Shown here one piece after another: positions 1 to 6,283 of a stretch of DNA of 6,315 bases (its first letter is position 1; every line of letters starts with the position of its first letter). The stretch lies in contig NZ_JACRWC010000021.1 of assembly GCF_014306095.1 (NCBI RefSeq), forward strand, positions 1-6,315, given 5' to 3'. The stretch comes from Lentihominibacter faecis. Its GTDB lineage: Bacteria; Bacillota; Clostridia; Peptostreptococcales; Anaerovoracaceae. The position numbers were made by a program, and so were the translations under genes. The notes under the pieces are model-generated. The model had not been told where the DNA came from and ran no database searches. It was given only the letters and a program-made list of their open reading frames with translations.

Positions 1-211
1 AGAGACAGATTCATTACATAGTACACAATTTTATTTGGAGCATACTAAAATCCCATCGTTTATGGGACGAATCACATTAAAGATAACTGGACCGCAACAA
101 TTTGTGAACTTAATGCATCTTCTGATACGTATCGGAGAATATGCAGGTATCGGCATCAAAACAGCCATGGGAATGGGTGCTGTGGAAATCACAGAACGAA
201 AGGAGAAGTGA
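1..211 (+). CDS. cas6: Cas6 CRISPR endoribonuclease, C-terminal part only
   Basis: This is the last 69 codons of a gene that begins before the window; the frame starts at base 2 and ends with TGA at 209-211. Cas6 is the RAMP-fold RNase that cuts the CRISPR transcript inside each repeat to release pre-crRNAs. The visible part fits the C-terminal ferredoxin-like domain. It has an F-M-G-R-I segment about a third of the way in and, near the end, the glycine-rich loop GIGIKTAMGMG (146-178), the hallmark of the family. The N-terminal domain and any catalytic histidine lie outside the window. The stop codon is 3 bp before csm1, and the csm1 ribosome binding site lies inside its last codons, so the two genes are almost certainly cotranscribed. 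The repeat hairpin in the array downstream is its expected substrate. Assignment rests on the G-rich loop and the context; the exact Cas6 subfamily cannot be told. Confidence 0.88.
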   Translation, partial: ETDSLHSTQFYLEHTKIPSFMGRITLKITGPQQFVNLMHLLIRIGEYAGIGIKTAMGMGAVEITERKEK

Positions 212-214
212 TCC

Positions 215-2557
215 ATGAAGGAACAAAAACTTGCGCTTATCACAGGCGCATTACTTCATGACATCGGGAAAGTTTTGTTCCGTTGCCATGAAGGAGGGAA
301 AACACATTCAGAATCTGGGAGTGAGTGGTTAAAAGAAATCGGGATTTCAGATAAGAGCATCCTCGCTCAGGTTAAATATCATCACAGTAAAGAAATCCAC
401 AGTGCAGGCACAGCACTGTCATCTGACTCCCTGGCATACATAACATACTGGGCGGACAATGTAGCGGCCGGTGCAGATCGCAGAGACAACGAAACGGAAC
501 AGGCGGGGAAGCTTTATGTGAGAGATGCATCTCTGGAGAGTGTTTTTAATATTCTCAACGGTAATAAAGAAGCAAACGTATATGCCTCAGGAATCATGGA
601 AGATGATGGTGCTATCAATTATCCTGTTTCTGAAAAGAAGACGATCACACCAGAGACATATAGCAGGATCCTGGACAATATAAAAGATGCCTTAAAAGAC
701 ATGAAGTTCACGGAAAAAAGCATCAATTCACTTTTAGAAATCCTGGAGGCGAATCTTTCCTTTGTACCTTCGTCAACAGACAACAGTCAGTTGTGTGATA
801 TTTCTCTTTTTGACCACATGAAGATCCCGGCAGCAGTGGCATCAGCCCTTTGGGATTATGCAGAGGAGAATCAGATCACAGATTATAAAACCGCTTTTTA
901 TAGTAAAGGTTCTGCATTTTATGATCAGCCGGCATTCCTGCTCTGCAGCATGGATATTTCAGGAATCCAGAATTTCATTTATACAATAGCAGCTACTAAG
1001 GCGTTGAAAAACCTGAGAGCAAGATCCTTTTATCTGGAACTTATGATGGAGCACATCGTAGATCAGCTGTTGGATCAGTTAGAGTTGTCGAGAGCAAACT
1101 TGCTTTACACTGGTGGGGGGCATGCATATTTACTGCTTCCGAACACAGCATTCTGCAAAGATGCGGTCGAGGGTTTTCGTAAAGATCTGAACCAGTGGTT
1201 TCTAAAGAATTTCGGGATCGATCTGTATATGGCGATTGGATATGCAGAATGTTCTGCAAATGAACTGATGAATCTGCCCAACGGAAGCTACCAGAAGATT
1301 TTTCATCGTGTTTCAGAAAAGCTCACCTATGCGAAATCTCATCGCTATACAGCTCAGGAAATTGCCGTATTGAATGCACAGACGCAGGAAGAACACGAGC
1401 GAGAATGCATTGTGTGCGGTCGAAGTGATAGATTAGTAAGTGAGAATAAATGTGAAGTTTGTGATGCATTGGAAGCACTGTCAAACGATATTATAGAAAA
1501 GGATTTTATTGTTATTTTATCAGACAAACCAGCAGAAAAGGCGCTGATCCTGCCTGGAAATTATTATATGCTCATGGAAAACAGAGAACAGGTGCGTACA
1601 AGGATGCAGACGGAGGGTTCTTATGTTCGCTGTTACGGCAAGAACAGGCGCTTCACAGGTGAAAATCTATCTGCAAAGCTTTGGATCGGCGACTACAGCA
1701 GTGCAAAGGAATTTACAGAGCTTGCATCTGCATCCCATGGAATCAAACGTCTCGCTGTACTTCGAGCCGATGTGGACAACCTGGGGCAGGCTTTTGTGGC
1801 TGGATTTGAGGGAAAAAACACCAGTCTTTCCAGAACGACTACTTTTTCCCGCAAGCTGTCAGAGTTTTTTAAGCTCCACATTAATTATATTCTGCAAAAT
1901 CCGGAGTTTTCTTTTGGAAAGGATGCTCCGCAGCGAAGGAATGCTCTTATCGTTTATTCCGGCGGTGACGATGTGTTTCTTATAGGTGCATGGGATGATG
2001 TGATCGGTTTTGCAATCGATCTGCAAAACAGTCTACAGAAATATACGCAAGATACACTAACGATTTCCGCAGGAATCGGACTATATCCTGAGAAATATCC
2101 GGTTTCAGCTATGGCATATGAAACCGGAATCCTGGAAGATCTGTCAAAATGTGCAGAAGGAAAAAATACAGTAACTCTTTTTGAAGGAGAGCATTCCTAT
2201 CATTGGGATCGGCTCAGAGAAAAGGTGATAGATGAAAAGCTGGATCTGATAAACCGATATTTTGCTATCAATCACCTGGAAAAAGGCAACAGTATGCTGT
2301 ACAAGCTGCTGGAATATATCCGTTCTTTGGAGGATAACAAAATCAATCTGGCTCGTTATGCCTATCTTCTGGCACGGTTGAAACCGATGCAGGGCGATGA
2401 TGAGGGAAAAGAGAAGATTTATCAGGAATTCTCACAGAATATGTATCGGTGGATCAAAGATGAGAATGATAAGAAAGAACTGATAACAGCAATTTACTTA
2501 TATGTGTATTTGAATCGAAGCAAGGAGGGCGAAGATGGAAAAGCTGACACAAACTAA
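215..2557 (+). CDS. csm1: Type III-A Cas10/Csm1, HD nuclease and cyclic-oligoadenylate synthase
   Basis: This is the 780-aa large subunit of the Csm interference complex. The N-terminal HD domain (about 1-110) has LLHDIGK with H15-D16, KYHHSK with H56-H57, and ADNVAAGADRR around D81. In this family it degrades ssDNA during target transcription. A first palm domain begins near the DISGIQNF motif (247-254) and includes TGGGHAYLLLP (299-309). A zinc-ribbon-like segment follows with C398-x2-C401 and C413-x2-C416. The second palm has RADVDNLG (517-524) and an intact GGDD (583-586, bases 1961-1972), which makes cyclic oligoadenylates from ATP when target RNA is bound. The C-terminal helical domain (about 660-770) should contact Csm2. 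Length is normal for Csm1. AGGAG at 201-205 sits 9 nt before the ATG and supports this start. The 3' end overlaps csm2 by 23 bp. All motifs look functional; no frameshift was seen. Confidence 0.97.
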   Translation: MKEQKLALITGALLHDIGKVLFRCHEGGKTHSESGSEWLKEIGISDKSILAQVKYHHSKEIHSAGTALSSDSLAYITYWADNVAAGADRRDNETEQAGKLYVRDASLESVFNILNGNKEANVYASGIMEDDGAINYPVSEKKTITPETYSRILDNIKDALKDMKFTEKSINSLLEILEANLSFVPSSTDNSQLCDISLFDHMKIPAAVASALWDYAEENQITDYKTAFYSKGSAFYDQPAFLLCSMDISGIQNFIYTIAATKALKNLRARSFYLELMMEHIVDQLLDQLELSRANLLYTGGGHAYLLLPNTAFCKDAVEGFRKDLNQWFLKNFGIDLYMAIGYAECSANELMNLPNGSYQKIFHRVSEKLTYAKSHRYTAQEIAVLNAQTQEEHERECIVCGRSDRLVSENKCEVCDALEALSNDIIEKDFIVILSDKPAEKALILPGNYYMLMENREQVRTRMQTEGSYVRCYGKNRRFTGENLSAKLWIGDYSSAKEFTELASASHGIKRLAVLRADVDNLGQAFVAGFEGKNTSLSRTTTFSRKLSEFFKLHINYILQNPEFSFGKDAPQRRNALIVYSGGDDVFLIGAWDDVIGFAIDLQNSLQKYTQDTLTISAGIGLYPEKYPVSAMAYETGILEDLSKCAEGKNTVTLFEGEHSYHWDRLREKVIDEKLDLINRYFAINHLEKGNSMLYKLLEYIRSLEDNKINLARYAYLLARLKPMQGDDEGKEKIYQEFSQNMYRWIKDENDKKELITAIYLYVYLNRSKEGEDGKADTN

Positions 2558-2921
2558 TTATGTGGATCTGGCAGAAAAGGTAATTGTAAAAGATCTGGAA
2601 CGGGACAAAAGAGGAAATTTCAGACTGACAAATTCAAAAATCAGAAATCTCCTTTCTTTGGTAAATAATTTGTATACAGATGTAGCACGTACTGGTGGCT
2701 CTGATGAAAAGCTGTCAGAAACGATCGAAGGAAAAATACAATATATACGCCTGCGTTTTGTTTATGAAGCAGGTCGTGAAAAAAGCGTGAAGGATTTTGT
2801 AGAAAAGGCCGATATTATCAAACATTTGCAGCGAATCGAGACGAGAAGCGATCTACTTTTATTCTGCAGATACATGGAAGCACTGGTAGCTTATCACAAG
2901 TTTAATGGCGGAAGAGATTAG
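2535..2921 (+). CDS. csm2: Csm2, small subunit of the type III-A complex
   Basis: This 128-aa protein looks wholly alpha-helical and lysine/arginine-rich. In the family, several Csm2 copies form the minor filament along the crRNA-target duplex, with no catalytic role. Recognisable family segments are LTNSKIRNLLSLVN (about 27-40), KIQYIRLRFVYEAGRE (about 68-83), VKDFVEKADI and the C-terminal RYMEALVAYHKF (about 112-123). Length is typical. The start overlaps the end of csm1 by 23 bp and is preceded by a strong ribosome binding site, AAGGAGGG at 2522-2528, located inside csm1. It can therefore be translated independently as well as by coupling. No better start exists nearby. Identification rests on these segments plus position between csm1 and csm3. 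Confidence 0.95.
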   Translation: MEKLTQTNYVDLAEKVIVKDLERDKRGNFRLTNSKIRNLLSLVNNLYTDVARTGGSDEKLSETIEGKIQYIRLRFVYEAGREKSVKDFVEKADIIKHLQRIETRSDLLLFCRYMEALVAYHKFNGGRD

Positions 2922-2927
2922 AGGAGG
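2922..2927 (+). promoter_or_regulatory. Ribosome binding site that fixes the csm3 start
   Basis: A perfect AGGAGG starts immediately after the last base of the csm2 stop codon (2919-2921), 7 nt before the ATG at 2935. It decides between two in-frame ATGs (2905 and 2935) in favour of the second. Confidence 0.85.
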
Positions 2928-2934
2928 AACAAAG

Positions 2935-3603
2935 ATGTACGGTAAAATTGAAATTTCAGGTAAAATAGAACTTTTAACAGGTATGCATATCGGAGCATCG
3001 GATAGTTTCGCTGCTATTGGAGCTATAGATACTCCTGTAATCAAAGATCCTATCAGCGGTCTCCCCATCATTCCAGGAAGCAGTTTAAAGGGTAAAATGA
3101 GAACGCTTTTAGCAAAAGCGTATAATGAAAAACCCTTTGTAAAATGGGAAGAAGATGATGAAAAAATCATTCGTGTATTTGGAACCAGTAAAAGTGTGAA
3201 AAGCGGTCATCCGGTTAATTCCCGTATCCTGTTCTCAGATGTTATTATGGAAAATATGGAAGAGATCAAGTCTCGCGGAGTAGAGTCATCTACAGAAGCA
3301 AAAGAAGAAAATGCGATCAACAGAGTGACTGGAATTGCAAACCCTAGAGTGATCGAACGTGTTATCAAAGGTGCAACCTTCCCATTGAGCATCATTTATA
3401 ACGTAGATAATGAGGAGGAATTGGTGGAAGATTTTCATACGATTGCAGATGGTCTGAAATTATTACAGTATGATTATATCGGAGGACACGGTTCCAGAGG
3501 ATATGGCAGGATCTCCATCTCGAATCTGCAGCTGGATGTGGTTGTTGGTGATGTGAAAGAAGAATTACTAAGCCAGTGCGAAGCGATTGTTGAGGAAGTT
3601 TAG
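2935..3603 (+). CDS. csm3: Csm3, backbone subunit and target-RNA endonuclease
   Basis: This 222-aa RAMP protein (Cas7 group) polymerises along the crRNA, and each copy cuts bound target RNA at 6-nt intervals. The N-terminus is MYGKIEISGKIELLTGMHIG. The next key segment, IGAIDTPVIKDP, holds D32, matching the numbering of the catalytic aspartate described for Csm3 of Staphylococcus epidermidis. Then come IPGSSLKGKMR (46-56), the ENAINRVTG...PRVIERVIKGATF block (about 125-149) that forms the thumb region in relatives, and the G-rich loop GGHGSRGYGR (183-192). The ATG at 2935 is preferred over an in-frame ATG at 2905. AGGAGG (2922-2927) lies 7 nt before 2935, the family N-terminus begins here, and the extra ten residues from 2905 would be encoded through the csm2 stop and this ribosome binding site. 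It starts 13 bp after csm2 and ends 2 bp before csm4. Confidence 0.96.
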   Translation: MYGKIEISGKIELLTGMHIGASDSFAAIGAIDTPVIKDPISGLPIIPGSSLKGKMRTLLAKAYNEKPFVKWEEDDEKIIRVFGTSKSVKSGHPVNSRILFSDVIMENMEEIKSRGVESSTEAKEENAINRVTGIANPRVIERVIKGATFPLSIIYNVDNEEELVEDFHTIADGLKLLQYDYIGGHGSRGYGRISISNLQLDVVVGDVKEELLSQCEAIVEEV

Positions 3604-3605
3604 AT

Positions 3606-4538
3606 ATGGAATATTGTATTTATAAATTCAATTTTAAAACAGCTGTCCATATTGGAAGCGGGAAATTATCAGATGGTGAAATGACATTCCATGCCGATAC
3701 ATTATTTTCTGCACTATGTCAGGAAGCTTTGCAAATAGGCGGAGAAGATATGCTTCAGGAATTGATTTCCTATGTAGAAAAAGATCAGTTAAGGATATCG
3801 GATTGTTTCCCGTTTGTGCAAAAAAATCACTATTATATTCCAAAACCGATGAAAGCTGTATCGCATGAGCAGGACAGCAGCACAGATCGAAAAGCTTTTA
3901 AAAAGCTGAAGTATCTCCCTGTGGAAAAGCTGGAGGAATATTTAAATGGAACTCTTGATGTGGTACAAGAAAACGCAGTTTTCGCCGCCCATTCTGGCGT
4001 ATATTCTGTGAAGACCAGTGCAGCCATATCAGAAATTGAAGATACAAAACCTTATTCTATTGGGTTATGGAATTTCCCACAGGACTCAGGGTTGTACTTT
4101 ATTTTAGGATATGAATCCGATGAAGTGAATTATTTTATCGGAGATTTGATGGACAGTCTTTCTTATAGTGGAATAGGTGGTAAAAGGTCTGCCGGGATGG
4201 GAAGATTTGAATGCAGTGTGGATCGTATTCCGGAAATCATGCAGCAACATATCGATGCAAAGGATGGAAAGCAATTCATGGCTCTTTCTATCTGCATGGA
4301 TGAACAAGGCACTTTGGAAGATGTGATTTCGAATGCAGAGTATTTGCTGATAAAGCGGAGTGGTTTCGTCGCATCCAGTAGCTATGCTGAAAACTTTCAG
4401 AAGAAGAAAAATCTGTATGTGTTCCGTGAAGGTTCTTGCTTTTCGCGGAAATTTGACGGAGCGGTGTTTGATGTGTCATGTGGCGGAAGTCATCCGGTAT
4501 ACCGATATGCTAAAACGATGTGGATGAAGGTGGATTGA
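3606..4538 (+). CDS. csm4: Csm4, crRNA 5'-tag binding subunit (Cas5 group)
   Basis: This 310-aa RAMP protein of the Cas5 group bridges Csm1 and the first Csm3 and grips the 8-nt 5' tag of the crRNA. The N-terminus, KFNFKTAVHIGSGKLSDG, is the first RAMP strand and loop, followed by FHADTLFSALCQEA (28-41), a strong Csm4 signature. A G-rich loop, GIGGKRSAGMGRF, lies at 189-201. The C-terminal third is equally typical: LIKRSGFVASSSYA (248-261), the YVFREGSCFSRKFDG stretch (271-285) and HPVYRYAK (296-303). Length matches the family. The start is 2 bp after the csm3 stop. GAGGAA at 3592-3597 inside csm3 is the only visible ribosome binding site and is modest, so translational coupling with csm3 is likely. 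No catalytic activity is expected. Nothing is missing or broken. Confidence 0.95.
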   Translation: MEYCIYKFNFKTAVHIGSGKLSDGEMTFHADTLFSALCQEALQIGGEDMLQELISYVEKDQLRISDCFPFVQKNHYYIPKPMKAVSHEQDSSTDRKAFKKLKYLPVEKLEEYLNGTLDVVQENAVFAAHSGVYSVKTSAAISEIEDTKPYSIGLWNFPQDSGLYFILGYESDEVNYFIGDLMDSLSYSGIGGKRSAGMGRFECSVDRIPEIMQQHIDAKDGKQFMALSICMDEQGTLEDVISNAEYLLIKRSGFVASSSYAENFQKKKNLYVFREGSCFSRKFDGAVFDVSCGGSHPVYRYAKTMWMKVD

Positions 4539-4539
4539 T

Positions 4540-5646
4540 ATGAGACAGTTTTTACATAGACATAAGATCGTATTAAATACTTTGGGACCGGTATTCATCG
4601 GGGATGGCAGGGAACTGGTGAAGCGAGAATATGTTCTGAACAAAAGAGAACGTAAAGTAACGGTGATCGATCAGTCCAAGTTTTTTCAGTATTTGACACA
4701 GATGAAAAAACTGGAAAGCTATGAACAGTATATTTTACGAAAGAGCGGTTCTCTGCAAAGTTGGATGTATGAAGAAAGGATTTCCTTTCAGGATATGAAA
4801 ACGTTTGCTGCTTATGAATATAGCTGCGGCGATGTAGCTGAACTAAATACGATGAAGAATATACTAACGTTCATCAAAGATCCCTATGGAATGCCGTATA
4901 TCCCAGGGAGCAGCTTAAAAGGAGCTGTTCGCACAGTGCTTCTTGGTTCCGATATTTTACGTCATCATGAAAAGTATTCTCATGCAGCAGACTATTTTTC
5001 ACAGCGAACATCCTTTGATCGAAGCAATATGAGAGAAATCGATCGTGAAATCAAACGTGCAGAAGAAATTCGATTTTGTACGAAGAAAAAAGATGAAAAG
5101 AATCAGACCGTGAATGATATCATGAATGGTTTGCATATAGGTGACAGCAAGCCTCTTTCGCTGGATGATCTGACATTGTGCCAGAAAATAGATGTACATG
5201 TAGATGGATGTGAAAAGGATCTTCCTATTTTAAGGGAATGTATCAAGCCAGGGACAAGACTGGAATTTAATATTACGATTGATGATACAGAGTGTCCTCT
5301 GACGATCGAACAGATCCGTAGCAGTATCAACGTATTTTTGCAGGGGTATAATAAATTGTTTTTAGAAAAGTTCCAGGAAGAAACTCCTTATGTTAAAGAC
5401 GTTATATATCTTGGCGGCGGAGCAGGGTTTGCAACGAAAACGGTGCTGCATGATTTGTTGAAGAATAGTAAAACTAGATCTAAAACGATCGGTAGCATTC
5501 TAAATTTAAAATTACCGCGTAAAGCACAGATGGAACATAAACACGATTTAGATTATAAAGCAGGCGTTTCTCCACATACCTGTAAACTAACGGAGTATGA
5601 AGGCGGCCTGTATCAAATGGGAGCGTGCAGCATTGAAATCATATGA
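4540..5646 (+). CDS. csm5: Csm5, crRNA 3'-end capping subunit
   Basis: This 368-aa RAMP protein (Cas7 group) caps the filament at the crRNA 3' end; in studied systems it also helps recruit nucleases that trim crRNA ends. It opens with HKIVLNTLGPVFIGDGREL, the usual first strand and loop, with F where the commoner motif has H (hIGsG type). The diagnostic block is DPYGMPYIPGSSLKGAVRT (114-132). A charged middle section (about 155-190) follows, then LRECIKPGTRLEFNITID (231-248), a G-rich LGGGAGFATKT (291-301) and a C-terminal tail ending GLYQMGACSIEII. Length is typical. The ATG is 1 bp after the csm4 stop; the purine run GAAGGTGG (4525-4532) is a fair ribosome binding site. It is the last cas gene before the array. 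No csm6 follows, unlike the classical staphylococcal and streptococcal order. Confidence 0.95.
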   Translation: MRQFLHRHKIVLNTLGPVFIGDGRELVKREYVLNKRERKVTVIDQSKFFQYLTQMKKLESYEQYILRKSGSLQSWMYEERISFQDMKTFAAYEYSCGDVAELNTMKNILTFIKDPYGMPYIPGSSLKGAVRTVLLGSDILRHHEKYSHAADYFSQRTSFDRSNMREIDREIKRAEEIRFCTKKKDEKNQTVNDIMNGLHIGDSKPLSLDDLTLCQKIDVHVDGCEKDLPILRECIKPGTRLEFNITIDDTECPLTIEQIRSSINVFLQGYNKLFLEKFQEETPYVKDVIYLGGGAGFATKTVLHDLLKNSKTRSKTIGSILNLKLPRKAQMEHKHDLDYKAGVSPHTCKLTEYEGGLYQMGACSIEII

Positions 5647-5664
5647 TTTAAGCCGTTGTGTAAA

Positions 5665-5700
5665 TTTCAATTGTTATAGCAATTTAAAAAGATTTTTTTT
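5665..5700 (+). terminator. Weak AT-only hairpin followed by eight T (possible csm operon terminator)
   Basis: AATTG (5669-5673) pairs with CAATT (5680-5684) around a 6-nt loop, and TTT/AAA extends the stem beyond one mismatch. A run of eight T (5693-5700) begins 4 nt after the stem. The stem is almost entirely A-T, so termination would be inefficient at best; this may simply be an AT-rich leader element. Confidence 0.22.
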
Positions 5701-5820
5701 CATGGATTTGCGGTGTTTTTCTTTTCCGCCGCAGATCCAGTGGAACAGCATTGCAATGAAAGCGATCCAGGCTACAGGATAGAAACTTATAGAACCCCGA
5801 CAGGGGACGGAAACGTCAAC
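5674..5820 (-). pseudogene. Possible C-terminal remnant of a membrane-protein gene
   Basis: On the minus strand an open frame runs from just after an in-frame stop in spacer 1 (TAA at 5821-5823, read in reverse) through the first repeat to a TAA at 5674-5676. The part outside the repeat encodes PVAWIAFIAMLFHWI, a membrane-helix-like run, then CGGKEKHRKSMKKNLF, a lysine/arginine-rich tail, and a stop. That pattern resembles a positive-inside C-terminal membrane segment. There is no good start codon or ribosome binding site upstream, and the frame would cross the CRISPR repeat, so if real it is the tail of a gene cut off by the array. Chance is quite possible at this length (about 35 codons outside the repeat). 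I do not recognise the family. Confidence 0.22.
5703..5739. other. Strong leader hairpin with pyrimidine loop
   Basis: TGGATTTGCGG (5703-5713) pairs with CCGCAGATCCA (5729-5739) over 11 positions, ten Watson-Crick and one G-U. Two more pairs (T5714-G5728 and G5715-C5727) close the loop down to the all-pyrimidine TTTTTCTTTTC (5716-5726). No T run follows it on either strand, so it is not an intrinsic terminator. It lies 39 bp before the first repeat. Its role is unknown; the symmetry could act in RNA or as a DNA dyad for a protein. Confidence 0.7.
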
Positions 5821-5952
5821 TTAATTTGTTTTTTCTTACCTTGTAAATAGAAACTTATAGAACCCCGACAGGGGACGGAAACTTTTGACATTTGTTCTTT
5901 CGCGGCGTCCGACGTGATAGAAACTTATAGAACCCCGACAGGGGACGGAAAC

Positions 5953-5990
5953 AATTTATACATTCTTTTGTTCCTCCTATTAGGTTCTTT
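5953..5990 (+). other. Spacer 3, complement carries a ribosome binding site and start codon
   Basis: The reverse complement of this 38-nt spacer contains stop-like TAATAG, then AGGAGG, a 9-nt gap and ATG followed by TAT AAA. That is the layout of a bacterial or phage translation start. A crRNA transcribed on the plus strand would be antisense to such an mRNA. The target itself is not in the window. Confidence 0.6.
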
Positions 5991-6242
5991 ATAGAAACTT
6001 ATAGAACCCCGACAGGGGACGGAAACTCATCAACTGACTTCCAAAATAAAGAAAATCGTCTAATAGAAACTTATAGAACCCCGACAGGGGACGGAAACGA
6101 TAACAGTTATCTTTATCCATTGTCTTAAATACTAATAGAAACTTATAGAACCCCGACAGGGGACGGAAACCAATTTCAAAATATCATAAAACAATATAGC
6201 AAGCTGATAGAAACTTATAGAACCCCGACAGGGGACGGAAAC

Positions 6243-6283
6243 GTCAACTTAATTTGTTTCTTCTTACCTTGTAATCCGACGAG
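6243..6283 (+). repeat. Spacer 7, near-duplicate of spacer 1 with a 9-nt extension
   Basis: The first 32 nt match spacer 1 (5815-5846) at 31 of 32 positions; the only change is T to C at position 18. The extra 9 nt, TCCGACGAG, match the last 9 nt of spacer 2 (TCCGACGTG, 5908-5916) at 8 positions. The 41-nt length is the largest in the array. Confidence 0.9.

Larger units (their letters stand above)
5647..5778 (+). promoter_or_regulatory. CRISPR leader / csm5-array intergenic region
   Basis: These 132 bp separate csm5 from the first repeat. The array reads on the plus strand, because repeats end in the type III tag-like ACGGAAAC and the degenerate repeat lies at the far end; this is therefore the leader side. 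The first half is very AT-rich, with an eight-T run at 5693-5700. The second half is noticeably less AT-rich and holds a strong hairpin (5703-5739). I could not find a convincing -35/-10 pair for the array: TTGTGT at 5656 is badly spaced from both TATAGC (5675) and TTTAAA (5683). The array may be read through from the cas operon or from a promoter I cannot recognise. Confidence 0.6.

Noticed and set aside
1623..1985. 120-codon plus-strand open frame inside csm1
   Set aside because: It is a +1-frame shadow of csm1 over the conserved palm region, with no ribosome binding site; csm1 motifs in the main frame explain the sequence.
2905..2934. Earlier in-frame ATG for csm3, adding ten residues
   Set aside because: It lacks a ribosome binding site, runs through the csm2 stop and the AGGAGG of the real start, and would shift the catalytic aspartate away from position 32.
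2859..3170. 103-codon minus-strand open frame over csm2/csm3
   Set aside because: It is antisense to strongly conserved Csm3 residues and shows no start signal of its own.
5656..5688. Possible sigma-70 promoter for the array (TTGTGT with TATAGC or TTTAAA)
   Set aside because: The spacings are 13 and 21 nt and neither box is a good match, so no promoter can be claimed.
5597..5782. Plus-strand 61-codon open frame across the csm5 end and leader
   Set aside because: It overlaps csm5 in another frame, has no ribosome binding site, ends at the first repeat and has no protein-like pattern.
6099..6134. Spacer 5 complement contains ATGGATAAAGAT, possibly another start codon
   Set aside because: No Shine-Dalgarno is visible before it, so the ATG may be internal or chance; it does not match the strength of the spacer 3 case.
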